64,000 nucleotides of DNA from Struthidea cinerea (GCA_013397865.1 VZTI01005024.1:190887-254886); one strand, 5' to 3'. Positions 50,901 through 63,200 are shown, numbered from the stretch's first letter. The notes: a model not told the origin generated them from the sequence alone. Translations and numbers: made by a program.

Positions 50901-52474
50901 AAAAGCTGTAGGTGAATGTAGGTCAGAAATCACCATATGTAAAAGACAATGTTCACAGTCAGTTTCTTGCTTAACCAGCCAACAGGCATCTTAGGTTCAC
51001 ATGCAAAGAATGAAAAAGTACATTTTTCTAATAGTTTTGGCTTCGTTTTTCAATTTTAGAATGATTCAGCCTAGGTTTACCTTAGATGAGGTCTATGTGC
51101 ATTATGATACTGTAATTGTCTCATTGTCTCATTGTCCAAAGCTAAAATTCTTTAGATTTTAAGGCAATACCCTAAATATACTGAGGAAAAGGTAGGAAGA
51201 AAGGAAGAGAGAGGGAGGGAATGAGAAAGGGAGGACAGGAGGCCTCTAATAAACCTTGCATACCTTGCATTAGTTCTACATTTGCCATGGAAACCATTAC
51301 TTACCTAATGCATAGATATTATGCAAGAGCACCCCTATTCTCATGTTCACCTAACCCTTGGTCAGGTCTCACCCTTCAGCAGTGGATAGTCCCCTCCCTG
51401 ATTTTTGTGGCCTTCAGTGATTTCAATCTTTCTAGGGATTTGCTACTTTTATTATGTATTGGCTGTGATTCTTTCTTCTACTGCCTTGCCATTCATATTT
51501 TAGCCAAGTGTTTTCTTGATAGCTGGATCCTGTCAGCTCAGTAAAGGCATTACTTTGGCTTCTGTTCTGAAACGCAATGATACTAGAGTTGTGCAGCAGT
51601 CTGTGTTGGTAACAGTGTCTTGTTGGAGTAGATCAATTCTCTACCTGTGCCCTTGGAGAAAGCTCCTGGGCACATGGAGCTTGAGATTCACTTCAGGTGA
51701 TAGGTAGCCAAAAGCTGATCATTACATCCCTTTATTCTACTATTGCTGTTCTTTATGGCCTCTACATTTTCTCTTGACCGCATTGTAGCATAGCAAGGAC
51801 TTGCAAATCAATTGTACTCCATTGTGTTAAGATCCTTCCAGGTTGCCTTCTCTTTTTTTGCCATAAGAGCTGTTTTTAGATGCCCTGCGAGGTGTCGGTA
51901 TAGAGATGCAAACAGCATGCAGTTAAATCACTTTTTACTGAGTGCCTGTTGGGACTGTTGTATTTGATACGCCTCTGTTTTCCCAACTGTAGCTGGAAAT
52001 GCTCTCTCTCAGACTTTGATTCAAATATCGTGATGATGATCACATTCCTGTCCCTTGACAGAAACACTTCTACAACCACAGATGCTAAAATGAGAAAGTG
52101 GGAATAAGCTCTGTGTGTTTGTCTGTGAGAGGTCGGGGGCACTCAAAACTGTCCAAAAGGGTCTTTGCCCCACAGTGATCACACTAACATGGAAGGCAAC
52201 CATCAGCAAAATTAAACAGCAAGCAGAGGATTGCAAAGAGATTTCTGACACAGGACAAAAGACCTTGCTACAGGGGTAACAGGTCAGCAACCTCACCAGG
52301 ATACAGTGCTTTCTCACCAGGACCTGGGTCAGTGGGTGAAGAGTACAACGAAGGGCAACAAAAGATCAGGGCTTGTCCCACAAAAGGGGTGTACACAAAC
52401 AGGACCCACTCCTGGGGTATGGGTGAGCTTTTGACCCCCACAGCTGGGAGAAACCTCACGGGGGTCAGATGGGT
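47956..52474. other. unique AT-rich noncoding interval
   Basis: No gene or transposon was recognised. A purine-rich patch (GGAAGAAAGGAAGAGAGAGG and similar) lies at about 51190-51241. The open frames of 107 aa near 51221-51544 and 98 aa near 52021-52317 have no recognisable domain. Confidence 0.55.
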
Positions 52475-52689
52475 TGGGGTGGAACTTCTTGGAATGAGAT
52501 ATGAATAGAATTTAGAAATCTGAAGGTATGTATGCATGTGTCTAATATTGTGTGTTTTGTTGTGTTTCTGATGCTGATCCTGAGCATAGTGTTTGCTGAT
52601 TAATTACTTGTCATTAGTAAATCGTTAAATTGCTTTGATCCTGATTTGATTTAAAGTGTGTGAATTCATCAGTTTTCCCCAGGGTCAAC
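52475..52689 (+). mobile_element. possible LTR tail (low confidence)
   Basis: The segment ends CCCCAGGGTCAACA at 52689, similar to the GGGTCAACCCACGACA end of the 32.9-kb LTR. It also contains CATTAGTAAATCGTTAAATTG, which recalls the GTTAGTAATAAATTTAT polyadenylation region of that LTR. A G-rich GGGTTGGGGTGGAAC stretch at about 52466-52480 could be a polypurine-like tract or the start of the element. I found no matching target-site duplication and no clear 5' boundary. It may instead be unrelated unique sequence. Confidence 0.3.
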
Positions 52690-55600
52690 ATTTAATCCAT
52701 TAAAAAACTAGCAGCACTGCTTCAGACTTCTGAGCAGACTATGTCAGTGAGAGGGTTTACTGAATCTTCTGTGGGGAAAGGAGAGAGAAAATAAGTTCTT
52801 GTTCTGATGATGAAAACAGGCTATAGTTCTGTATAGGTTCTCATTCTAATTCAGTGACAAAAATTAAATATTTTCATAGTTATATTCCATGAAAGATAGT
52901 TCATGCAGCAGCAGTTTTTTCTTTCAAGAAATTTTATATATTTATTGTAAGCAAATCGCAGATAAAAGTCTAGACTATTAAAATTTTATGCCTAAATTCT
53001 AACATAAAAGTGCTTTCTTTAAAGCTTCTTTAGGTACGGTTTCTTAATCTCTGTTTTTAAAAATGCCAGTTTGGTGTGAATCTGCTATTTCATTCTTTAT
53101 GGACCATTTCAATGATTAATCATTAGGAAAAAGACTGGCTTCACTTCAGAAAAAAATATTCCGCATTTATAAGACATCTGGAGTACCCTGGCGTTGACTT
53201 AATAAAATGTTATAGCTAAGATAGTGTAATTATATATCATGAAGGTGAAGTATAGATAATCATCCCTAGTATTCTCCAAAGTAGCATTTTTGTTGTTTAT
53301 ATTGTTTGCTGATTTATTAAAGTTCCTGAAAAGCTTTGCTTTGACATGTTATTTGATGTACTTCCCTGAAAACACCACGTAAAAAAGAGAGATGTTTCAG
53401 AATTTTTTGAAAAATCTTTGTATAGTTAAATAAAAGTGAAGATATCATTTCCAGTTTATTAAAGACCAAATTCTTTAAAAACATGATTACCTCTGTCTAG
53501 TGGGTGTTTGTTACATATACTTCTCTTATAAGTGAATATTGCTTTTTGGATACCATATCTGCAGCAGAGCCACATGTATCTCAAGACAATTTTTCTTCAT
53601 ACTTTTCTCAGTAAAGTGTTCAAATTTGGTTCAGATGGTAGTAGTGTGGGTTTTTTAATGGACATTTACTAGACTACAGCTTACCATTTCTGTCCACTGA
53701 CTGTGTAATATAGCCTATAATACTTTATAATTATATATCCTCAATAGTTAAAATTCACAAGCACACAGAAAAAGAGGCATCACAAGAAAAAAATTCACAG
53801 GCTCTCAATTTATATATTTTAAGAAAAATACTAGATACTGGATCATGTCTTCACTAGGGAAATGTTAGGTTGTATTTTTCTCATTCTCTAAAAGTATGTG
53901 GTTTTATTTATGTTTCCACGTAATGAAACAATTAAAGTCAAAGTTTGTCTGTGTATGAAAGTTTGCCTTTGTTGTATCAGTAGAAAAAAAATTATTTGCA
54001 GAAATTCTTAGCTAAAAAGTTCCTGTCCAGTGTTGTTGGTGTTACTCTAGCAGAAAAGGCACATGAGATAAAAAGGTCAGTATTATTTTAACAAATAGTG
54101 AGACAGCTGGATGCAGATACAGGTGAAAGCTTACTCATGGTTTTAGAAGTGCTGGACATAAAGATTCAACAGTAAATAGTGACTAATTTTTTCTTTTCAC
54201 TGCTTGTGAAAAAACACTATAATGTTTTTTCTGCTATTTCTTTCTCCAACAGATCCTCAATTTGTTATATACAATGCCTATCAGCAGTGGTGACAATTGA
54301 CTGGAAAACAGACACTCAAAGAAATTAACAGAGTCTGTATAGGTTCCTGGGCAGCAAACAGAGGAGTATCTTACTTCAAGTAATGCAGTGCAACATGCTG
54401 AGTTTGTGTCACTTGCTGCAGGGTAGTAAGAGTTCATAAAATCAAGCCAGCTACATGGCTATAGATCTTCTATAATGTAACATTTATTTTTCTTTGCCGT
54501 GAGCAATAGATTTTCTATTACTGAATGTGAACTAATGAACTAGCAGGCCAAGTCCAAGTTATCAACACTTACTGAATGTGTTTCCATGGTGTAACAGACA
54601 GGACAGGCTCAGTGGGCAGTGTTCTACCTGCCTCTGACACAGTGGAATTTCGGCTCCGAGAATGCTCTCTGTGTTTGTGCTGCTCACTGACACTGCATCT
54701 CTTCTTGTGAAGCACGTTGTAAACATTCCCATCATACAAATCTTCTCAGCCCACACAGGGATAGCTACTTAACAAACCCAGTGGCATTACACAGCAATCC
54801 AGGAAATAAATGTTCAAGCGATCTCGTTAGATAACTTTATGGACTGCCTTTCCACAAGTAGAAGACTGGTCTGACCACCAAGGCCAATAGTCTGTGGGCA
54901 CCCTACCACTCGGAACTTTATAGAGACATTTGTGCCAAGATAAAATGAGTCCAAAAGAACGTAAAATCCCACCCTTCTGATCAGTCAGCATCTGCCACTC
55001 AAACCAGTCAACAGGGTCTCCCATAGCTATTGGAGACACTGCTGCTGGTCTAGTTCTAGTTAGGGGAAAAAAGAGGGAGGTGTGTATATTGGGATATGTT
55101 TTAGGGAACATGGGAAAAACATGGGCAGGGGTATATGAAGGAACTACCAACTTTGTGGAGCAAAAGCAAGTGGAATGGAAAAAAGCATGGACCTATTATG
55201 GTGATGTGACTTACAGGTCATTGTTCATGCGCATGGAAACACATCATTTTTTATACATCCTGTGTAATAAATTGCCATGAGTTCCAGTTATATATCATAC
55301 TTAGAAAGAGACCCCAGTTTGTTTAAATTACGTTTGATTAATGCTTTTGTTGGCTACATACAGGCTAATAAAAGGTAATGTTTGAAGAGGAAATGACTCA
55401 GAATATAATTGCATTTATTAAGAGATATTATTAAAATTCAGATAGTGGCAGGTTTTTATTATGCTACTTATATATCTGAAGAAATCAGAAAACACAATTA
55501 AATAGCTTTATCTCACTCAGTCCTGCTGGCAGTCTCAAATAGTACCCATTACAGGTGGAGGGCACTGCATGCCAGGTTAAGACTGCTGGTCTGTCATAGC

Positions 55601-56699
55601 CTTAAAATATGAGAAGGAATACTTTCTAAAGTTTCTGTATTTTAACCATCTGAAGTAGAACTAAAACCCCTAATGGTCCTTGTTTGCTATACTGGGCTTT
55701 GTTGACCAAAAGCCTATCAGCAGTTAGTGCTTTACATCCTGCAGCTACTTTCAGTGTCCTCCATGGCACAAACTTCATCTCTATCTATTATGTATGAGCC
55801 AAGCCAAAAAAGGAATCCGCATTATTCCAAATGCTGCATATGAGCTGGCAAAGTTATATGGCAGATAATATTCAGCTACATGAAATGGAGAATCTGGTCC
55901 TTCCAGGTCTCCTCATTAGCCCAGTATCATAAATTTAACTGTAGAGTATAGGAGAGGAAAGCCCAGTAGGAGGACAAAATAAACCATTTCTTCTTCAAGT
56001 ATCAAAACAGGCTCCTATAGTACTGATTCAGGGTCAGTTAATTCATCTAATTATAGTGATGGTCTTTCATGAGTTAACAATTGAACAATACAAATGAAAA
56101 GCCATATGTAATTCTAGTTTCATTTAAATCACGTTATTCAGATGAAATCATCGGAGTCTGATGTCCTGTGATGAAGTAGGGCACCCTAATGATTACCAAA
56201 ATCTTGGACACATCCAATTTCTGGACAGCATTGTATGCATTTTCTTTGCCCCTTTCAGTATTTTGAGGATGTATTAAATGTCTCTGCAGCAGTTTAGCTG
56301 GACTGAAATTAACTTTGAAGTGTTATGCAACAGGAATGTAGAAATCTACAGTGTTCTATTCTATTTTTATAGATCTCTTTATTTTTTAGTTCTTTGGGAA
56401 CATGTAGGATTTCAACACATAAATGCTCAGATGGGTGTTCTCCTTCATGGATGTATAGTTGTTTGCTGTATAATTTCACTATCAGAAACAAATTGTCTGT
56501 ACCAACTTCTTTTAGGTGATGCAGGTGGTAGACAGGGTGAAGTTTGATAATATTTTTTTTACCCATAGGTTTATTTTCCCATGTTGCACAGAAATTAAAG
56601 ATAACAGCCTTGGCATGTGTATTCATTTCACTATGGGTTTGGCTGGGGTTTTATTTCGAATTCAGAGGAAAAAGCACTGGGTTGCTTTTCAAAAAAGTT
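52690..56699. other. unique AT-rich noncoding interval
   Basis: No gene or known transposon was recognised. Around 54827-55280 both strands are open for 60-110 codons, which is discussed as a finding. The rest is ordinary AT-rich sequence. Confidence 0.55.
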
Positions 56700-56739
56700 T
56701 GGGGTTTTCTTTTTTTGGGGTTCTTTTTTTTTTCTGGTT

Positions 56740-56800
<61 letters not shown>

Positions 56801-56903
56801 GGGGGGGGTGNTTTTTTTTGGGGGGGGAGGTTGAGTTTGTTTTGGTTTGGTTTGGTTTCTGTGGTTGATTGGTTTTTGGTTTTTGGGTTTTTTTTTTTTT
56901 TCA
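56700..56903. repeat. T/G homopolymer tract containing the only N
   Basis: TTTTGGGG-like sequence leads into an uninterrupted run of 59 T at 56741-56799. A G9 run (56800-56808), TG, a single N at 56811, T8, a G8 run, and TTTGG/TTGGTT units follow. The open frames of 83-133 aa here encode phenylalanine and glycine runs (or lysine on the other strand) and are artefacts. The N and the clean homopolymers suggest low base quality at this spot. Confidence 0.95.
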
Positions 56904-59900
56904 TGTTAGAAAGGTGATACTTGGATGGATTTATTTTTTTTCCAACCAAAATGCAGTCAGATGCTCCTTTTAACTCTCATACAGAGGTGGAATATGGTCA
57001 GGAAACACTAACACATACCTGACTCCCAGCAACTGAATGTACCAGTTCTTTGAAACTGCATTTTTACCCACAGTTATAGGAAGAGTACATAACCCAGCAC
57101 TCATGATAAAACCTTGAAAAAGGACATTCTTTTTTTCATTTGAAAATGCTTTGTTACCCATATGGAAGAAGAAACCAGTTAACTTAGGTAAAAAGCACAG
57201 CATATAGGATTTTAAAAATTCCTTTTACAGTATTCTGTATGCCAATAAGACCAAAAATTATTACCAAAATACATGCCTATTAAAATATAGGTACATGATA
57301 CCAAAAAATAAAAGTCTTTCATTTACAAGCAGACAATTAACATCTTAAGTTTTATGAAACACTATGAAATATTGTGCATGACTTTTTATGCTCTGTGACA
57401 AAAGAACATTGATTTGTGTTATTCTTTTGCTAAAAATTGAAACAAAGCTCTTAAGAAATAAGTTCTCCTTCTCTGTCCTAAATTTTTCTCCTTCACACGG
57501 TATCTTTTTGCTCATTTATTGCGGGAAATAAAGAAAAACTCTTAGTTCATTGGAATGGAAAATAAGGAAATATGAAGGCACAGTCTTACCTTCATTGTAG
57601 TCTTAAGACCTATTCAATATTGGAATAAATGTTTCATTTGCTACCAAGACCCGAAATTAGAGTTACTTGCAGATGTTGTACCAAATATGACTCAAAAGCT
57701 CTTTAGGGTCATTTTATCTTGCAGGCTTGCTTTATGCCCAAATTCTGAGTGCACCTATACTGTTCAAAGTAGATTAATCAGCTTGAAAACATCCTATAAA
57801 ATGATACTATATTTTTTTTCAGGTTTCAGATGCATGATTCAAGCACTTCCAATTTGATTCTGAATATGATTCAGCTGGTGAATTAGAGGGAATAATGAAA
57901 TGCCACTATACCAATGAGAAAAGGGAAAAAAGGATCAATCAAAATAGGACCTTTGATAACTATGAAATATGACATAAATATGAAATATGAAATATGAAAT
58001 AGATTAAGCTCTTAAATTACTGAGAGAAAATGGCTGATTTTCATTATGATCTTCATTCCAGATTTCCCGACATACGTATTTGATATACTTACTAAATTTG
58101 AGAATCTGTGACAGTATCTTGAGGGAACTGCTGGACCAACGAACTCTAGCCTCAAATTAGGGAAATGAAAGTATATTGGAGCTCAGAGGTAAATTTAAAA
58201 TTCATTTGATGAACATTCCATGAAAATATTGAATCTACAAAACAAATGGATATAGAGTCATTATGCATTTATTTAGATGCACCTAAAAATAATAAAAAAC
58301 AAAAGATCAAAGCTCTATACACAATAACTTTTAGTACTGTAAGAGAAACCACCTCTTTTTTCTGACGTGCTTAGCTAGGTCAAAACAGTGATGTTTATTT
58401 TTAAATAACAAAGGAACAGAAACAAGCACGTGTCTTTCAAATTCAGGGTTTGCATTCAGTTAAGCCACTTTTGAAATAATACCTTAAATCTGGTCGCAAA
58501 TGTGTTAATTAAATTATTTGGTTACAGATTTACTGTTGTTACAGTTTTGCCTCAGTTTGACTGTGAGAGTTTGGGTTTTGTGTAGAAGAGAGAGCTCCTG
58601 TCCAAAAGTACTCGCAGTCTGTGGCTGCAATGAAAAACTAATGGCAGGTAATTGTGATTTGTTGTGTAAGCTTCAGTCGTTGCACAGCAATTACTCATCC
58701 ACTAGCAAATATTTGAAAAGCATCTCTCCATCATGGCAGTGTAGGAATGACTCTGCTGTTCCTGTGAAGTAGTGATTTCATCTTCGTGATGTCTCAGTGG
58801 TTCTTCACATTTCAACAACTTTCAAATTAAAATGTAATTGCAAGAAGAACAACACATACATATTTTTTGTTCAGCTGGCATGCATAGAAACTCAGATTGT
58901 GAATCAAAAAGTTGTCTTGGTTCTTGTCTTTTTCTCTATGAATCCATCAATAATTATTATTCTAGCTTCATTCATTTATACCAGAACAGTTGATTTTTAT
59001 GCCGGTCGTACAGATGAAATTAAGTTGTTGTCTAGAGTAACCTGCTTCCCCTATCGTTCTTCACTGCTGCTGCAATAACTGAAAGAGTGAAAACACTCCT
59101 GTACTAATGAGGCTGACATTTAATCATGATGTTGTAAACTAAGTTCAAAAAAAGCCATCATTCTTAATTTGCACAACTTTCCTGACTGATATTGCTAGAA
59201 TGAGCTGTGTAATACTGAGAAATTTCAGTGGAGAAATATGACAAGGACCAAATCAATTAACAATTCTACTAATGGGTGATATAAGGAAAATTCTTGTCTC
59301 ATTTCTTTATAAATGCTACATTGTTACTGAGAGTATTAAAAAACAAACAGCAATAAGAATGATGCTTCTTGCTAGTATTGCAAGAGAAAGACACAACTCT
59401 GAGGGTAAATAAATATTTTATTTACTTAAGGAAAAATTTCTGCAGTCATTTCTTTGCTACATCATGTGGATTCCTTAAATGAACTTCCAATTAAAATTAT
59501 AGTTTATCATAAAAAGAAAAATCTAGCTATATAGTTGTCAAATAAAAAGTTTAAGATTTGCTGGAACTTGTCTGAAGTAAAAATGTAGCAAAGACAGAAA
59601 TAATCCCCTGAGCAAACTACATCTAGATACTTATAGTGTTTCTTCTATGAGGATGATTATACACAGAATACTTGTAAGGCTGGGGATTTTTCTGCAATAA
59701 AGATAAATAATGAAAACATTGAGAAATATTTGAAATTTTTAAAAATGCCAGTAAAAAATCCAAACTTTTTGGTTTGGCTTGGGTCAGGTTGGGTTTTTTG
59801 GGGAGTTTTTGGCAATTGTTTTTGGGGATTTTTAGATACACAAACACATATGAGTTGGGGTAAGATTTTTCTAAGGGACAAAAGAACACTTACTCTGCTG

Positions 59901-61629
59901 TTAAAAAGGTGGATAGTATATATTGTGCCGAAATTGCATACAGTGATTGTCCTTTCCAGATCTGAACATCATTGATGTAAAACAAAATTGGGAAGCATGG
60001 GCAGGGGGGAGGTGAAGAATGAAGCAAAATGCTGTTTAAAGCTAAATTTGTAAGCTCAGCCTGCCTAGGAAGATAAATCAGGCAGAACTGCTGAGCTTCA
60101 TGCAAAATCATTCTCTCCTCTTCTGCCCATTACTTCTCCATCTAATCCAGCAAGCTATCTATAATTTGTACCTGTAAACCATCCGTTACTTTAAAGCTGG
60201 GTTCCAAAAATCCAAATATGATAGCTTATGCATCAGAAGTTTCAGCCTACTTCAGCAGTAAAATAATGCAAACTATACTCTTCTCTGGAGTAACACCCAT
60301 CTCTTGACTGTGCCAATTAGAAGTAAAACAAAGCAAACATTAAATTTAACTTAGAACTAAATTTCTGTCCTGAATTCCTTCTAAACCCAAAACCCAGGGA
60401 CACTCCACAGAGGAGGTATTTTTGATAGTTATGAAATAGTTTTATTTCTGTGTTTCGTACTTGGACCTTATGCATGTCTGACACATTCAGAGGAATATCA
60501 CAAGAATTCTTAGGTAGGATTCCGTGCCTATGATATACATGTCTGCATCTGAGCTAATTCTGTAAAATCCCTTCTTCATCAACATAGAGAAACACACACT
60601 ACTTGAATTCAACTCACCTGCCTTGTAGGAATTCATATCATATTATTCCTTAATGACTACAAAAAAAAAAAATAAGCATGCAGTTGGGTTTTTTTTAAAC
60701 TTGGATTAGGAGAAAAGAATACATTGAGCCAAAGGCCTGAAAAAATAAAGCCTTGCACAGAATGCTGGTGTTAAAAGGTGTGTTAATTTTTGATAATTTT
60801 GCTCCTTTCAGTTGTCTTTTATTTTCACCAAAATAGCATTAGGCATGTGTCTAACAGATTTTACAGGGTGTTGTTTAAGTGATAAACCATAGTCATAGAA
60901 ACACACAGGGTACAAAGAACAATCAGATCAAATTACTTTCTTTGCCAGGATTTCCAGGTCTGGGAACTGAAATCAGTAATTGCTCTCATGACTCTGGTTC
61001 TCAATGCAGGAAATGAGCTGCACTGTGGAGTGATGCTAAACGGACTGCTAAATTGCATACATAAGGTGAAGCATTAGATGTGTCACCCCAGGTTTGTCTG
61101 CATGAAGTTATATTAATTTTGCTGAAATTTTGCCTTTAACTAAGGTTCATCTTGTGCTGTCAGAGCCTAAGGCACGGTCTAGAAAGTGGGAGGAATTGTC
61201 TCTGTCATTGGACCGTGTGGGTGGTATTGCTTTACACCTCCTACCTGGCAGCCTGCCAAATGCCCATGTCTCAGCCAAGGGTGTGCTTCTTCTTGGTCCC
61301 TCTAATGTCCCTGAGCAGAGGCTACCAGCTTAACTTTCCAGTTAGTACTGAAACATCTCATTTTTACACTGGACAAAACTAATGAATTATTTGCGACGTG
61401 TTATTTATCACATATTTGAAGCAGTTCTTTATTTACTTTATTTAGTTAACTGATGTAAATACAGCCAGAAATAAATCTCTTAAGTGCAAGCCTGTAACTC
61501 TATGTCCTGTCTTCTGTGTCTCAGCATTTGAAAGTATTTATCCTTGGTTCAGTGTCCACTACACTTCCTAGTTGAGGAAAGGGAAAAGCAGACAGTGAAA
61601 TTTGAAGCTGTTGGATGGCAATAAAGTTC
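56904..61629. other. unique AT-rich noncoding interval
   Basis: No gene or transposon was recognised. It contains TATGAAA-type tandem repeats at 57961-58001 and a T/G-rich patch at about 59760-59835 (TTTTTGGTTTGG and TTTTTTGGGGAG). The plus-strand 81-aa frame and the minus-strand frames over that patch reflect the biased composition. Confidence 0.55.
57961..58001. repeat. (TATGAAA)n short tandem repeat
   Basis: There are five or so 7-bp units of the form TATGAAA, with one TATGACA and one truncated TAAA variant. The last three units are identical. Confidence 0.85.
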
Positions 61630-61654
61630 TTTCTCTCAGTCCACTGACTATTAT

Positions 61655-61980
61655 CTGCTGTTCATGTGTGCACCAGCAGTACAGCCACGAGCAGACTGAG
61701 GATTAAGAAGGATTACAGAGCTCTGGGAGTGGCAGTGAGGGAATTTGGAGCAGAGATTGTTTTTTCATCAGTTCTCCCAAAGAGAAAGGGTTTGAAAAGG
61801 CCAGTGAAATCTCTAGAATCAACACATGGTTACAGAACTGGTGCCACAGCCAAGGATTTTTCTACTTAGACCATGCCACTCACTTTGAGAAATGTGGTCT
61901 ACTGGGGGCGGGTGGGGTCCATCTGTCAGATAAGAAGAGGAACATCTTTGGTCTTAGGCTTGCCACAAGATGGTGGAGAA
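61655..61980 (+). pseudogene. remnant of CR1 ORF1 esterase domain
   Basis: In CR1 elements the C-terminal part of ORF1 carries an SGNH-hydrolase (esterase) fold. The blocks seen here, in order, are a mutated GTND-like block (CTSS in this copy), the helix RIKKDYRALGVAVREFGAE, the strand VFSSVLP, and GGVHLS near 61915 in place of DGVHLS. Loss of the Asn and Asp residues, plus the stop at 61867-61869 and a frameshift near 61655, shows the domain is dead. The first residues upstream of 61655 are uncertain. Confidence 0.75.
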
Positions 61981-62229
61981 GGCTTTACACCAAAGTTGCC
62001 AGGGAAGAAGAACCTCAGTCTGTCCTACTCCTAACAGCTGGATGCCACAGTCAGCAATAGATGCACAGAGGCTGGAGAAAGACGTCACAGGTCAGCAGAA
62101 AAGCACCTGAAGATCAGCACAAAGGAATTACCGCCACTAAGTCAGCTTCACTGGGGGCCCAACTTAAATGCCTCTATGTGAAGAACATAGCACGGGGAAA
62201 AAACAGAAATTAGAGATGTGCACGCCTGC

Positions 62230-62672
62230 AGGGCTATGATCTTATTAGCGTCGTGGAGACATGGTGGGACTGTTCCTCTGACTAGAGTGTTAGAATGGAA
62301 GGATACAATGAAGGGCAGGAAAAAGAGGCAAGGAGATGGTGTTGCCCTCCATGTCAATGACCAGCTGAAGTACAAGGAGCTCTGCCTAGGGATAGAAGAG
62401 GAATTGGCCAAGAGTTTATGGGTCAGGATTAAAAGGAGAGCAGGGATAGGCAACATTATAGCGAGGGTCTTCTACAGGAACACATGGTAAATAATGAGGT
62501 GATTGGTGACAGCCAACATGGCTTCACTAAGGACAAACAGTTTCTGAAAAATTTGGTTACCTACTATGATGGGGTTACCGCATTGGTAGATAAGGAAAGA
62601 GCAACTGACATCATCTCCCTGTGCAAAAGATGTGACACTGTCTGGTATGACATCCTTCTCTTTCAACTGTAG
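62230..62672 (+). pseudogene. remnant of CR1 ORF2 endonuclease and reverse transcriptase
   Basis: Two open stretches, 62218-62490 and 62484-62672, are in different frames. The first reads as endonuclease sequence (GDGVALHVNDQL and LWVRIKRRAGIGNII). The second reads as the early reverse transcriptase (EVIGDSQHGFT and DGVTALVDKERATDII, then a mutated form of the KAFDT block). The polymerase catalytic FADD block is not present downstream. Internal deletions and frame changes rule out a functional product. Confidence 0.8.
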
Positions 62673-63200
62673 AGGCATGAATTTGATGGATGGACTCCAC
62701 AGAGATTAGTTTGTTCAGTTCTGGGGCCCTAAACATAAGAATGACATGGACCTGTTGAAGCGAGTCCAGAGGAGTCCACAAAGACTATCAGAGAGCTGGA
62801 GTACCTTTCATATCAAGACAGGCTAAGAAAGCTGGGGTTGTTCACTCTGGAGAAGAGAAGGCTCTGGGGTGACCTCATTGCAGCCTTCCAGCACCTAAAA
62901 GGGCCTCCAAGAGAGCTGGGGAGGGACTTTTGACAAGGGTGGGTAGTAATAGGCAAGGGAAATGGCTTTTAAGTTGAAAGAGGGTGGAATTATATTAGAA
63001 ATTGTGAAGAAATTCTTCACTAAGAGTGTGTTGAGGCACTGGAACAGGTTGCCCAGAGAAGTTGTGGATGCCCCATCACTGGAAGTGTTCAAGGCCAGGT
63101 TGGATGGGGCTTTGAGCAACCTGGTCTAGTGAAAGGTGTCCCTGCCAATGACAGGATGGCTGGAACAAGCTGATCTAAGGTCCTAATGCTTCTATGAGTT

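Larger units (their letters stand above)
61630..63200 (+). mobile_element. CR1 LINE, longest copy, spans ORF1 esterase to 3' end
   Basis: This decayed plus-strand CR1 covers parts of both ORFs. At 61655-61790 the reading TSSTATSRLRIKKDYRALG then VREFGAEIVFSSVLP matches the C-terminal esterase (SGNH-type) domain of CR1 ORF1. At 61870-61980, GLLGAGGVHLS recalls its DGVHLS catalytic block with the Asp replaced. At 62240-62475, GDGVALHVNDQLKYKELCLG and SLWVRIKRRAGIGNIIARV belong to the ORF2 endonuclease. A deletion near 62472-62490 then jumps to the reverse transcriptase: NNEVIGDSQHGFTKDKQFL and DGVTALVDKERATDIISL. A second deletion at about 62693-62700 removes the SGVPQGS and FADD blocks and joins to the ORF2 end. 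The 3' UTR (GGCACTGGAACAGGTTGCCC near 63035) runs to about 63200. Stops and frameshifts make it non-functional; the terminal repeats are eroded. Confidence 0.93.

Noticed and set aside
56516..56949. Open frames of 83-133 aa including an X residue
   Set aside because: They cross the T59/G9/N tract. The translation is Phe/Gly or Lys/Pro low complexity and the N gives the X.
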